Source of the DNA: Pelomonas sp965229315
Lineage (GTDB): Bacteria > Pseudomonadota > Gammaproteobacteria > Burkholderiales > Burkholderiaceae_C
Length of the DNA stretch: 64,000 nucleotides
Direction of reading: 5' to 3'
Assembly (NCBI RefSeq): GCF_965229315.1
Contig: NZ_CBDDJA010000002.1
Coordinates: 1,798,001-1,862,000, forward strand
Positions 53,656 to 64,000 of the stretch are shown here, piece by piece; within the stretch, counting starts at the first letter, position 1; each line of letters opens with the position of its first letter. The notes under the pieces were generated by a model, which did no database searches, was not told the DNA's origin, and saw only the letters and a list, made by a program, of their open reading frames with translations. The position numbers and the translations under genes were made by a program.

Positions 53656-54426
53656 TCATGCCGTGGCGCGCAGCACCCACTTTCGAAGCTCGCTGAACCA
53701 GAACACACCGCTGGCCATCGCCACGCAACGCAGCCACTGCGGCGCCGACAGCGGCGCCGTGCCGAACGCCCGGTTCAGGAACGGGACGTGGACCACCGCC
53801 ACCTGCAGCAACGAGGACGACACCACCCAGCCCCACAGTCGTGGTCAGCCTCGATGGTGGACATCATCTTGCGGTCCGACGTGAACGGGATCTCGCCCAG
53901 GCGCGTGAAGCGGTGACCACACGGACGATGGTCATCTCGGCGCGGGTCAGCGTGCCGGTCCTGTCGGTGGCAATGACGGTGGCCGAGCCCAGCGTCTCCA
54001 CCGAGGCCAGCTTCTTCACGATGGCATGGCGCCGGGCCATGCGCTGAACGCCCAGCGCCAGTGCCAGCACCAGCGACAGGATGGCCGGCAGGCCCTCGGG
54101 CACGATCGCCACCGCAAGCGCCACGCCCAGCAGCACGCGCACGACATCGGCCGGGGCGCGCACGTCGCTGAGGGCCAGGATGGTCGCCGCGACGACCGCG
54201 GCGATGACCATCGCCGCGGTCCCGAGCACCCGCCCGACGTGGGCCACCTCCGTCTGCATCGGCGTGGGCTGGTCTTCGGTGGCATCGAGCAGCGTCGCGA
54301 TCGCGCCCATCTCGGAGGTCATGCCAGCGGGTGGCGGAACTGGAACAGGACTCGCCGCCACGCGGAAACCCGGGCGGCACCGCGGAGTTCGTTCGCACCG
54401 TCGCGCAGCAGGCGCCGCGCCGTCAT
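53656..54426 (-). pseudogene. Calcium-type P-type ATPase, reduced to four collinear fragments in shifting frames
   Basis: Four pieces of a PMCA-type ATPase are readable in order on the minus strand. (1) 54426-54319: MTARRLLRDGANELRG, then a stop. (2) about 54325-53912: GMTSEMGAIATLLDATED to the phosphorylation site ATDRTGTLTRAEMTI (usual DKTGTLT). (3) about 53912-53838: LGEIPFTSDRKMMSTIEAD. (4) 53838-53656: LWGWVVSSSLLQVAVVHVPF to the stop. Each junction changes frame, and most of the actuator, nucleotide-binding and transport regions are gone. The start overlaps the cbpM stop (ATGA), so it was once in that operon. Confidence 0.82.
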
Positions 54427-54731
54427 CGGCGTCGCAGCCTCGACTGCAGGCGCTCGATGTCGGCGAGCAGGTCCAGCACCAGCGCGACGCCGGACAGGCT
54501 CAGTTCGAGATCGCGCGCCAGCCGCAGCGCGCGGCGCGTGCGCCGCAGCGCGTCGCCGCCGAAGCGCCACTCGGACGGGCCGGGGCCCGCCGGCCGCAGC
54601 AGGTTCTCGCCCACCAGCGCATGAACCTGCTCAGCGCTGGCGCCACTGGCCCGGCAGAGCGTTGCCAGGGTGAACGACAACTGCTCTTCGACGACGACCG
54701 CCGCCAGCGTCACGACATGAAGATCAGCCAT
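54423..54731 (-). CDS. cbpM: Chaperone modulator CbpM
   Basis: 102 aa. CbpM is a MerR-like helical protein that binds and inhibits the J-domain of CbpA. The helices match (QLSFTLATLCRASGASAEQV, LRRTRRALRLARDLELSLSG). It starts eight bases before the CbpA stop, overlapping it, the usual CbpA-CbpM pairing. Confidence 0.88.
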   Translation of the reverse strand: MADLHVVTLAAVVVEEQLSFTLATLCRASGASAEQVHALVGENLLRPAGPGPSEWRFGGDALRRTRRALRLARDLELSLSGVALVLDLLADIERLQSRLRRR

Positions 54732-55710
54732 GGCCTTGGGCCTCCAGAGCGGCGCGCGGGTGGTAGTCGGCAAAGGCGCTGGCCAGGGCGGCGTAGGCCG
54801 CCTTGTCGGCGTCGCTGGCCGGTGTGGGCCATGCAATCGTCAGCACGGCGTAGAGGTCGCCCGGCACCTTGCCCGGCAGGCCCTTGCCTTTCAGGCGCAG
54901 CTTGCGGCCTTGCGACGAGCCCGGTGGCACGCCGAGCTGCACGCTGCCGTCGGGCGTGGGCGCGGTGACCGTGGCGCCGAGTGCGGCCTCCCAGGGCGCC
55001 ACGGGCAGGTCGAAGAAGAGGTCGCCCCCGTCCAGCCGGAACACCGGGTGCGGCAGGATCTGGATCTCCAGGTAAAGGTCGCCCGCCGAAGCGCCCCCGT
55101 GGCCCGCGGCCCCCTGGCCCGCCAGCCGCAGATGCTGGCCTTCGCGGACCCCCTTGGGAATGCCGACCTGCAGCTGCCGCTCCTGCAGCACGGTGCGGCC
55201 CGTTGCATCCACCACAGGCATGCGCAGCGAGATCATCCGTTGCGCACCGCGGTAGGCGTCCTGCAGCTCGATGGCCACCTTGGCATGGTGGTCGCGCCCC
55301 GGCGCCGGCCCGCGCCCGGCGCCGGGGCGCGGCATGCCGTCGTCACCAGAGAAGCCACCGCGGCCGAACAGCGACTCGAAGAAGTCGCTGAAGTCCCGCG
55401 AGCCGCCCGCATCGGGTGGCATGCCGCCGCCACGGCCGCTGTACTCGAAGCCGCTGTCCCAGCCCGGGGGCGGCTCGAAGCCCTGGCCGCTGGCATGGCG
55501 CTGCGCGATGTCGTCGTAGGCGGCGCGGCGTTCGGCGTCGATCAAGGCCTCGTGCGCCTCGGCGATCTCCTTGAAGCGGGCCTCGGCGTCGGGCTCCTTG
55601 CTGACGTCGGGGTGGTACTTGCGCGCCAGCTTGCGGTAGGCGCGCTTGATCTCGTCGTGGGTCGCGGTGCGCTCGACGCCCAGCGTGGCGTAGTAGTCCT
55701 TGAAGTCCAT
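54724..55710 (-). CDS. cbpA: DnaJ-type co-chaperone CbpA
   Basis: 328 aa. The J-domain (residues 1-70) has the HPD motif in ARKYHPDVSKEPD. A Gly/Phe region (about 75-130) is followed by the two C-terminal substrate-binding domains without a zinc finger (from about 140). CbpA is a stationary-phase DnaK partner and curved-DNA-binding protein. Followed by CbpM and the P-ATPase remnant. Confidence 0.93.
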   Translation of the reverse strand: MDFKDYYATLGVERTATHDEIKRAYRKLARKYHPDVSKEPDAEARFKEIAEAHEALIDAERRAAYDDIAQRHASGQGFEPPPGWDSGFEYSGRGGGMPPDAGGSRDFSDFFESLFGRGGFSGDDGMPRPGAGRGPAPGRDHHAKVAIELQDAYRGAQRMISLRMPVVDATGRTVLQERQLQVGIPKGVREGQHLRLAGQGAAGHGGASAGDLYLEIQILPHPVFRLDGGDLFFDLPVAPWEAALGATVTAPTPDGSVQLGVPPGSSQGRKLRLKGKGLPGKVPGDLYAVLTIAWPTPASDADKAAYAALASAFADYHPRAALEAQGHG

Positions 55711-55754
55711 TCGTCGCTTTCGCAAGTCTTGTCACCGGCCGCCGTCGCCCGCGG

Positions 55755-58535
55755 CTATTGCCAGCCGTAGCGCCGCACGTAGACCCGCTTCATCAGCGTG
55801 ACCAGCGTGCAGTAGCCCAGCAGGATGGCCCCCAGCCAGGGGTAGTACGCCCACGGCAGGGCCTGCAGCTTGAAATAGCCTGCCAGCGGCCCGTTGGGCA
55901 GCCACAGGCCCACCGTGACGATGAGCAGCGTCATCGCCATCAGCGGTGCCGATGCGCGGCTTTGGATGAAAGGCAGCCGGGGGCTGCGCACCATGTGCAC
56001 CACCAGCGTCTGGGTGAGCAGGCCCACCACGAACCAGCCGGACTGGAACAGCGTCTGCTCGGCGACGCTGTTGGCGCTGAACACCCACCACATCACGCCG
56101 AAGGTGACGAGGTCGAACAGCGAGCTGATGGGCCCGAAGAACAGCATGAAGCGGCCGATGTCGGACGGGTTCCAGGTCAGCGGCCTGGCCACCAGCTCGG
56201 GGTCGACGTTGTCGAAGGGAATGCCGGTCTGGCCGATGTCGTACAGCAGGTTCTGCACGAGCAGCTGCAGCGGCAGCATCGGCAGGAAGGGCAGGAAGGC
56301 GCTGGCGACCAGCACGCTCAGCACGTTGCCGAAGTTGCCGCTGGCCGTCATGCGGATGTACTTGAGCATGTTGCAGAAGGTCTTGCGGCCTTCGACGACA
56401 CCCTCGTCCAGCACCAGCAGGCTTTTTTCGAGCAGGATGATGTCGGCCGCCTCCTTGGCGATGTCGACCGCGCTGTCCACCGAGATGCCGATGTCGGCCG
56501 CGCGCAGCGCCGGGGCGTCGTTGATGCCGTCCCCCATGAAGCCCACCACGTGGCCGCTGGCGCGCAGCGCGCGCACGATGCGCTCCTTGTGCAGCGGCGT
56601 GAGCTTGGCGAAGACGTTGTGAGCCTCGGCGGCGGCCTTCAACGCGTCGTCGCCCAAGGCCTCGACCTGCGCGCCCAGCAGGATGTCATCCGCCGGCAGG
56701 CCGACCTGGCGGCAGACCTGGGCCGTCACCAGGTCGTTGTCGCCGGTCAGCACCTTGACGGTGATGCCGTGCGCCGCCAGCGCCTGCAACGCCGGCGCGG
56801 CGGATTCCTTGGGCGGGTCCAGGAAGGCGACGTAGCCGATCAGCGTCAGGCCGGCTTCGTCGGCCACCGAGTAGGCCGCCTGGCCCGGCGGCAGCGTCTT
56901 GACGGCCACCGCCACCACACGCAGGCCCTCGGCGTTCAGGCCGGCCGTGACGGCCTGCGTGCGCGCCAGCAGCGCGGCGTCCAGCGGCTGCGTGGGCATC
57001 GCGCGTGCGCCGTCCAGGCTGGCATCGACCGGGTCCTGGGCGCGCACCTGCGTGCAGGCGGCCAGCACTTCTTCGACCGCGCCCTTGCAGATCAGCTCGT
57101 GGTGCTGATCCTGGCCACCCACCAGCGCGGCGACGACCACCGACATGCGCCGGCGCTCGAAGTCGAAGGGGATCTCGTCCACCTTGCGGTAGGCGTCCTT
57201 CAGCTGCAGCTCCACGGCCACGTCCACGCGCGCCAGCACCGCGCGGTCCAGCAGGTTCTTCAGCCCGGTCTGGTAGAAGCTGTTGAGGTAGGCGAAGTTC
57301 AACACCTCGGCGCTGTCCTGGCCCCAGGCATCGGCGTGGCGCGCCAGCGCGATCTGGTCCTGCGTCAGCGTGCCGGTCTTGTCGGTGCACAGGATGTCCA
57401 TGGCGCCGAAGTTCTGGATCGCGTCCAGCCGCTTGACTACCACCTTCCTGCGCGACAGCAGCACCGCGCCCTTGGCCAGCGTGCTGGTGACGATCATCGG
57501 CAGCATCTCGGGCGTCAGGCCCACCGCCACCGAGAGCGCGAACAGGAAGGCCTGCAGCCAGTCGCCCTTGGTGGCGCCGTTGACCAGGAAGACGATGGGC
57601 ACCATCACGGCCGCGAAGCGGATCAGCAGCCAGCTCACGCTGTTGACGCCGGCCTGGAACGCGTTGGGGGCGGTCTCGGTGGCGGTGGCATGGGCAGCGA
57701 GCGTGCCGAAATAGCTGCGTCCGCCCGTGGCCACCACCAGTGCGGTCGCCGTGCCAGAGACGACGCTGGTGCCCATGAAGGCCAGGTTGCGCTGGTCCAG
57801 GGCCGTCGCGGGGGCGCCTACCGCGCCCTGGGGGAACTTCTCCACCGGCAGCGACTCGCCGGTCATCGCCGCCTGGGCGACGAACAGGTCGCGGGCGCTC
57901 AGCACGCGGCAGTCGGCCGGGACCATGTCGCCCGCGGACAGCGTCACCACGTCTCCCGCCACCAGCTCGCGCACCGGCATCTCGCGCGGCTGCGGTGGTG
58001 CGACCCCAGCGGCCGAGGCCGGCGAAGCCGAGGCGCGGCGGATGACCGTGGCGGTGTTGGTCACCATCGCCCGCAGGCCCTCCGCCGCGCGGTGGGCGCG
58101 GCCTTCCTGCACGAAGCGGATGCCGGTGCTCAGCGCCACCATGACGCCGATCACGACCGTGGCCTTGCTGTCGGCGCTCATGAACGACAGCAGGGCCAGC
58201 GCCGTGAGCAGCAGGTTGAACGGGTTCAGGTAGCAGCGCCACAGCCGCAGCCAGCCCGGCAGCGGTGCCTCGTGCTGGATCTCGTTCGGCCCGTCACGGG
58301 CCAGGCGCCGGGCGGCCTCGGCGGCGTCCAGGCCGTCGGGCCGGGCGTCCAGCCGCGCCAGCGCCTGCGCGGGTTGGCCCGCGGCGGCGGCCAGCAGGCC
58401 CGCGTCCAGACTGGCCGCAGGCCGGCCGGGCTGCGCCGCCGTCAGCGCCTGCAACAGCGGCCGGCGCTCGAAATGCCGCTTCGCGCGCCGGCGGCGCAGG
58501 AAGGTGCTGAAGCTCTGGGTGAGTGCCTGGCGCAT
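55755..58535 (-). CDS. mgtA: Magnesium-translocating P-type ATPase (MgtA family)
   Basis: 926 aa. The phosphorylation site is ILCTDKTGTLTQDQIAL, the hinge GFMGDGINDAPALRAADIGI, and the N-terminus has the MgtA-type two transport helices. The family imports Mg2+ at low magnesium. It is the last gene of the operon that begins with the ParS-like gene, 6 bases after the LolD-like ATPase. No leader peptide or riboswitch is seen, as the gene lies inside an operon. Confidence 0.92.
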   Translation of the reverse strand: MRQALTQSFSTFLRRRRAKRHFERRPLLQALTAAQPGRPAASLDAGLLAAAAGQPAQALARLDARPDGLDAAEAARRLARDGPNEIQHEAPLPGWLRLWRCYLNPFNLLLTALALLSFMSADSKATVVIGVMVALSTGIRFVQEGRAHRAAEGLRAMVTNTATVIRRASASPASAAGVAPPQPREMPVRELVAGDVVTLSAGDMVPADCRVLSARDLFVAQAAMTGESLPVEKFPQGAVGAPATALDQRNLAFMGTSVVSGTATALVVATGGRSYFGTLAAHATATETAPNAFQAGVNSVSWLLIRFAAVMVPIVFLVNGATKGDWLQAFLFALSVAVGLTPEMLPMIVTSTLAKGAVLLSRRKVVVKRLDAIQNFGAMDILCTDKTGTLTQDQIALARHADAWGQDSAEVLNFAYLNSFYQTGLKNLLDRAVLARVDVAVELQLKDAYRKVDEIPFDFERRRMSVVVAALVGGQDQHHELICKGAVEEVLAACTQVRAQDPVDASLDGARAMPTQPLDAALLARTQAVTAGLNAEGLRVVAVAVKTLPPGQAAYSVADEAGLTLIGYVAFLDPPKESAAPALQALAAHGITVKVLTGDNDLVTAQVCRQVGLPADDILLGAQVEALGDDALKAAAEAHNVFAKLTPLHKERIVRALRASGHVVGFMGDGINDAPALRAADIGISVDSAVDIAKEAADIILLEKSLLVLDEGVVEGRKTFCNMLKYIRMTASGNFGNVLSVLVASAFLPFLPMLPLQLLVQNLLYDIGQTGIPFDNVDPELVARPLTWNPSDIGRFMLFFGPISSLFDLVTFGVMWWVFSANSVAEQTLFQSGWFVVGLLTQTLVVHMVRSPRLPFIQSRASAPLMAMTLLIVTVGLWLPNGPLAGYFKLQALPWAYYPWLGAILLGYCTLVTLMKRVYVRRYGWQ

Positions 58536-58541
58536 GCGCGT

Positions 58542-60477
<1,936 letters not shown>

Positions 60478-60481
60478 GCGC

Positions 60482-61816
60482 TCACTGCAGCGCCGACGCG
60501 GGCAGCGCTGGCGTCATTGCAACCGCGCGGATGCGCGCACCTGGCGCCAGCGTGGCCGGTGCCACCACGACGGCATCGCCCTCGGCGAGCCCGCTCGTCA
60601 CTTCGGCCAGGCCGCCGCTGCGCAGCCCCAGTTGCACCGCCGTGCGCACGGCATGCCGGCGGTCGACGCGCAGCACCCAGGGCGCTGCGCTGTCGGCGTC
60701 GCGCACGGCGGCGACAGCGACGATCAAGGCCTGGGGCCGGCGCGCCACCTCGATGTCCACCGAGACCGTCATGTCTTGCTTCAGCACGGCCGGCGGGGTG
60801 GCGACGTCCAGCTTCACCTCGACCGCGCCGGTGGTCGCGTTGACGCCGGGATTGATGTAGGCCAGCCGTGCGGCGAAGCGCTGCGCGGGGTAGGCGTCGG
60901 CCGAGGCGAGCGCGCCCTGGCCCAGGGCCAGCAGCGCCAGGTTCTTCTCGTCGATCTGCACCACCAGCTGGGTGACGCCGCGTGGCGACAGCGTCATCAG
61001 CACCCGGCCCGGCTGGACCACATCGCCCACTTCCACATTGCGCGCGATCAGCGTGCCGGCCACGGGCGCCCGGATCGAGGCGTAGCCTGCCCGCGCCCTG
61101 GCCGCCTGCGCGCTGGCCTGTGCCCCGTTCAGGTCGGCCGCCGCCAGCGCGCGATCGCTGCCCGTGGCGCCGGTGGTCTCCAGCTGCTTCTGGGTCGAGC
61201 GCATCTGGGCGTCCGCCAGCTCGACGAGCTTGCTCGCGTCGTCCAGCGCGGCCTGGCCAATGAAGCCCTGGTCGAACAGTTCCTGGCTGCGCGTCAGCGC
61301 GGTGCGCGCACTGGCCAGGCTCGCCCGGGCCTGCCGCAAGGTCTGCGCGGCGACCGGCGCCTGCACTTCCTGCAACTGCCGCAGCTTCGCCTGGGCCTGC
61401 CCGACCGCCGCGTCGGCCTGGCGGGCGGCGGCGTTCAACTCTGACGCGTCGAGCGCCACCAGCGGGTCGCCGGCGCTGACGGCCTGGCCCTCGGCCACGG
61501 GCACCAGCAGGACCGTGCCCGTGATCAGCGCCCCGACGTCCAGGCGGTGCGGTGCCTCGACGTGGCCGCTGGCGACGACGGTCTGCACGAAGTCGCGCCG
61601 CAGCACGCCTTGTGTCGCCGCCTGCGGCCCTGCCCACCAGCGCGCCGCCAGGGCGGCCAGCACGACCAGGCCGGTCAAGGCGGCCATCGCCGCGCTGCGG
61701 TGCTGGCGCAGCCACGAGGGCTGGGCCGTCGCCGCCGGCACTGCCGCGGCCGCTGGAGCCGCCGGCGCGGCGGGCGCTCCGCCGGGCGGCACCGGAGCGG
61801 CGGGGTCGGGCGTCAC
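60482..61816 (-). CDS. Periplasmic adaptor protein of the exporter (MacA/RND type)
   Basis: 444 aa. A Pro/Ala-rich cytoplasmic N-terminus is followed by one membrane helix (about residues 40-58). Then come the lipoyl/barrel-sandwich domain (GHVEAPHRLDVGALITGTVL and APVAGTLIARNVEVGDVVQP), an alpha-helical hairpin (about 130-240) and a beta-barrel. It should bridge the permease and an outer membrane channel, which is not in the window. It overlaps the upstream ParS-like gene by four bases. Confidence 0.9.
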   Translation of the reverse strand: MTPDPAAPVPPGGAPAAPAAPAAAAVPAATAQPSWLRQHRSAAMAALTGLVVLAALAARWWAGPQAATQGVLRRDFVQTVVASGHVEAPHRLDVGALITGTVLLVPVAEGQAVSAGDPLVALDASELNAAARQADAAVGQAQAKLRQLQEVQAPVAAQTLRQARASLASARTALTRSQELFDQGFIGQAALDDASKLVELADAQMRSTQKQLETTGATGSDRALAAADLNGAQASAQAARARAGYASIRAPVAGTLIARNVEVGDVVQPGRVLMTLSPRGVTQLVVQIDEKNLALLALGQGALASADAYPAQRFAARLAYINPGVNATTGAVEVKLDVATPPAVLKQDMTVSVDIEVARRPQALIVAVAAVRDADSAAPWVLRVDRRHAVRTAVQLGLRSGGLAEVTSGLAEGDAVVVAPATLAPGARIRAVAMTPALPASALQ

Positions 61817-62367
61817 ACGCTCGCCGCGAGTTCGCGCATCGGCCGGGCGGCTGTGCGCGGCGCCTCACCGGCGGGGGGCTGGCCCTGCGCGGCCCGGATG
61901 ACGGCGGCCAGGTCCAGGTCGATGACGTCCACCGCACGGCGGCCGTCCAGCCTGTCGTTCGCTGCGGCGAACCAGGACGCCAAGGCCCATCCCGTCCATT
62001 GCGGCGGCAGTTCGGCGCGCACGCGCTGGGCGCCCGCACGCGGCGACAGGTCAGCGGCATCGAACTGGAACATCGGCACCCACAGACCGGCACGCCAGGG
62101 GAAGGCGAACAACTGGCCGGTGCCGAGCAGCCTGGCCAGGTCGACCGCATGCCCCGGCCGATGCGCCTGCAGCAATGGGCCCAGGGCCTCGCCGGGCGCG
62201 GTGCCGCCTGTTGACCTGAATGCCTCCAGCAACGCGATGAAGCCTCGCCCGTCCGGCGCAGCGAAGGCCCCGGCCCCATGGCGGCCGGCTGGCCCCGTGA
62301 CCCCGCAAGGTCCGGCGGGTGGGATCGGCCCCGCCAGCAGGGCCGGGGATGGGAGGTGTCGGGGCAT
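61813..62367 (-). CDS. Hypothetical protein with ParS/MbcA-like C-terminal domain
   Basis: 184 aa from ATG 62367. The C-terminal 110 residues (GQLFAFPWRAGLWVPMFQFD, then WALASWFAAANDRLDGRRAV) resemble the DUF2384/ParS toxin-binding fold, though the helix-turn-helix is absent. The N-terminus is Pro/Gly-rich. It is first in the exporter-mgtA operon and its stop overlaps the adaptor start (ATGA). A cognate Res toxin is not near. The function is unknown. Confidence 0.65.
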   Translation of the reverse strand: MPRHLPSPALLAGPIPPAGPCGVTGPAGRHGAGAFAAPDGRGFIALLEAFRSTGGTAPGEALGPLLQAHRPGHAVDLARLLGTGQLFAFPWRAGLWVPMFQFDAADLSPRAGAQRVRAELPPQWTGWALASWFAAANDRLDGRRAVDVIDLDLAAVIRAAQGQPPAGEAPRTAARPMRELAASV

Positions 62368-62560
62368 GGAGCGCTCCAGTGAGTGAAGGCAGCCGGCGGG
62401 CCGGATCGGCCGCATCGGCACGACGAGCGTAGGCACAAGCCGCGCTCCAGACCGTGCGCCAGCGAACACGAAGGGCGTCTTCCGCCGCTGTCTGCTGTCG
62501 CACAGACTGCAGCGCCCGGACGTCTCACGCTGCCTCTTCCTCAACAACCAGGACCAGACC

Positions 62561-63214
62561 ATGAAGACTGACGCGCAACTGCAGCAAGACGTGATGGCGG
62601 AGCTGACGTGGGAACCCTCGGTGCATGCCGCACAGATCGGCGTGCAGGTGAAGCACGGCGTCGTGACGCTGGCCGGCGAGGTCGGCAGCTACGTGGAGAA
62701 GTGGAATGCCGAACGGGCCGCCGAGCGCGTGCATGGCGTCAAGGCGCTGGCCATCGAGATGACGGTCGCGTTGCCAGAGTTCGGCAAGCGCAGCGATGCC
62801 GACATTGCGCAATCCGCCCAGAACATCCTGGGCTGGACGAGCTCCCTGCCCGCCGACGCCGTCAAGGTCATGGTGGAGGGCGGCTGGCTGACGCTGTCGG
62901 GCGACGTGGAGTGGCAGTTCCAGCGCCAGGACGCCGCCAACAGCCTGCGATACCTGTCGGGCGTCACGGGCATCAGCAACCAGATCGCCATCCGGCCGGC
63001 GCTGTCCGCGACCGTCGTCAAGTCGGACATCGAGGCCGCACTCAAGCGCCGCGCCGTCGCGGATGCGAAGGGCATCGTCGTGACCGTCAACGGCGCCGAC
63101 ATCACCTTGACGGGCGATGTGCACAGCTGGGCCGAACGCGACCTGGCCAAGCGCTCGGCGTGGGGCAGCGCGGGCGTGCGCAATGTCGTGGACCAGATGA
63201 GCCTGGTCTGCTGA
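62561..63214 (+). CDS. Triple BON-domain protein, copy 1
   Basis: 217 aa. Three BON units are visible: about 3-70 (LQQDVMAELTWEPSVHAAQI), 75-145 (QSAQNILGWTSSLP) and 148-217 (VVKSDIEAALKRRAV). Each has the GxVTLxGxV signature, for example VTLAGEVGSYVEKW and LTLSGDVEWQFQRQ. There is no signal peptide, so it may be cytoplasmic. Family members are induced in osmotic, heat and low-oxygen stress. It is divergent from the ParS-like gene. Confidence 0.88.
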   Translation: MKTDAQLQQDVMAELTWEPSVHAAQIGVQVKHGVVTLAGEVGSYVEKWNAERAAERVHGVKALAIEMTVALPEFGKRSDADIAQSAQNILGWTSSLPADAVKVMVEGGWLTLSGDVEWQFQRQDAANSLRYLSGVTGISNQIAIRPALSATVVKSDIEAALKRRAVADAKGIVVTVNGADITLTGDVHSWAERDLAKRSAWGSAGVRNVVDQMSLVC

Positions 63215-63233
63215 ATCGGCCCCGCCGCCGCGG

Positions 63234-63271
63234 CATCAGGCACGCCGGCCGCGCCGCGGTGGCCTGATGTT
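63234..63271 (+). terminator. Inverted repeat after the first BON gene
   Basis: CATCAGGC at 63234-63241 pairs with GCCTGATG at 63262-63269, with a GC-rich inner part. Only two T residues follow, so terminator function is uncertain. Confidence 0.35.
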
Positions 63272-63341
63272 GGCGGGCGCACAGACCCGCCGGCCGCGCG
63301 CGCGCAGGCTGGTCGTCCCGCCACCCACAGGAGTCACTTTC

Positions 63342-63995
63342 ATGAAAACCGACACCCAGTTGCAGCAGGACGTGAGCGATGAACTGATGTGGGAGCCCTC
63401 GGTGCACGGCGCACGGATAGGGGTCGAGGTGAAGGACGGCATCGTGACGCTTGCGGGCCAGGTGGACTCGTACGCGGAGAAGTGGAATGCCGAGCGGGCG
63501 GCGCAGCGCGTGTCGGGCGTCAAGGCCATGGCCACCGAGCTCGTCGTCCACCTCTCCGGCCTGAGCCAACGGTCCGACGCCGACATCGCCGCTGCGGTGC
63601 AGAACGCGCTGGAGTGGGCGTTCCCGCTGACGGTGGGCCGCCGCATCAAGGTGATGGTGGAGAACGGCAGCGTGACGCTCTCGGGCGACGTGGACTGGCA
63701 GTTCCAGAAGGAAGCGGCGGCTGACAACGTGCGGCCCATGATGGGGGTCACCGGCGTCAGCAACCAGATCAGCATCCAGCCGTCGCCGTCGGTGCTGCTG
63801 ATTCAGTCCGACATCGAGTCCGCGCTGAAGCGGGCCGCGATCGATGCCAGCGGCATCGCCGTCGCCATCCATGGCAGCGACGTCACGCTCTCGGGAACGG
63901 TGAAGAACTGGGCCGAGCGCGAAACCGCGACCAACTCGGCCTGGAACACGCCGGGCGTGACCAACGTGGTCGACATGATGACTCTCGCGCATTGA
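63342..63995 (+). CDS. Triple BON-domain protein, copy 2
   Basis: 217 aa, the same length and domain layout as the 62561 gene; the N-termini differ by a few residues (MKTDTQLQQDVSDELMWEPS against MKTDAQLQQDVMAELTWEPS). Three BON units with VTLAGQVDSYAEKWNAERAA, VTLSGDVDWQFQKEAAADNV and VTLSGTVKNWAERETATNSA. AGGAG lies 9 bases before ATG 63342. The two genes arose by tandem duplication. Confidence 0.9.
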   Translation: MKTDTQLQQDVSDELMWEPSVHGARIGVEVKDGIVTLAGQVDSYAEKWNAERAAQRVSGVKAMATELVVHLSGLSQRSDADIAAAVQNALEWAFPLTVGRRIKVMVENGSVTLSGDVDWQFQKEAAADNVRPMMGVTGVSNQISIQPSPSVLLIQSDIESALKRAAIDASGIAVAIHGSDVTLSGTVKNWAERETATNSAWNTPGVTNVVDMMTLAH

Positions 63996-64000
63996 CGGCC

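Overview
The window is GC-rich, densely coded DNA from a betaproteobacterium of the order Burkholderiales. Several features together point to the Rubrivivax/Roseateles/Mitsuaria/Pelomonas neighbourhood (Sphaerotilaceae): an edd-eda Entner-Doudoroff pair, glyA-nrdR, UbiD, a PEP-CTERM substrate, type IV pilin-like genes, a Ku/LigD end-joining locus and very short, often overlapping gene junctions. The lineage is an inference from gene content. I see no tRNA, rRNA, CRISPR array or complete insertion sequence, and no gene-free stretch longer than about 250 bases.

Left part (1-20 kb) is mostly housekeeping: three pilin-like genes; glyA-nrdR; a membrane lytic transglycosylase; ubiD; a YdcF-type protein; msrA followed by a two-gene ABC exporter; a VOC protein with its divergent WYL regulator; a DUF3299 protein; pdxH; a MobA-like nucleotidyltransferase; a PEP-CTERM protein; a phosphodiesterase-TPR protein with a sulfotransferase; chaC; then edd and eda behind a HexR-like dyad.

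The region 20-22 kb holds the most unusual unit. A LuxR-type regulator with altered ligand-pocket residues and no luxI is followed by a 20-bp lux-box-like palindrome, then a 20-codon gene with a strong ribosome binding site (peptide ending in Gly-Gly), then a small protein resembling the C-terminal domain of the RNA polymerase alpha subunit. From 21.9 to 30.4 kb come a CatA-like acetyltransferase, topoisomerase IB, Ku, LigD (broken and partly rebuilt by a 604-bp tandem duplication), a DUF2235 hydrolase and exonuclease III.

The right half (30.6-64 kb) is a stress and envelope island, almost entirely on the minus strand. It contains a receiver-only response regulator; an alternative groES-groEL pair and three Hsp20 genes, with RpoH-type promoters before groES and the Hsp20 operon; two flavoprotein oxidoreductases; an AraC regulator; acetate kinase; glucose-6-phosphate dehydrogenase; and a glucoamylase-like protein. 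A PmrAB-like two-component system heads an operon (GtrA, GT2, ArnT-like, NaxD-like) predicted to put an amino sugar on lipid A. Next come a PRC-barrel protein, an Acg-type nitroreductase, the remains of a calcium-type P-ATPase, CbpM-CbpA, a MgtA-type Mg2+ ATPase, a tripartite MacB/LolD-like exporter and two tandem triple-BON proteins. The combination Hsp20, Acg and P-ATPase recalls dormancy and low-oxygen regulons in other bacteria.
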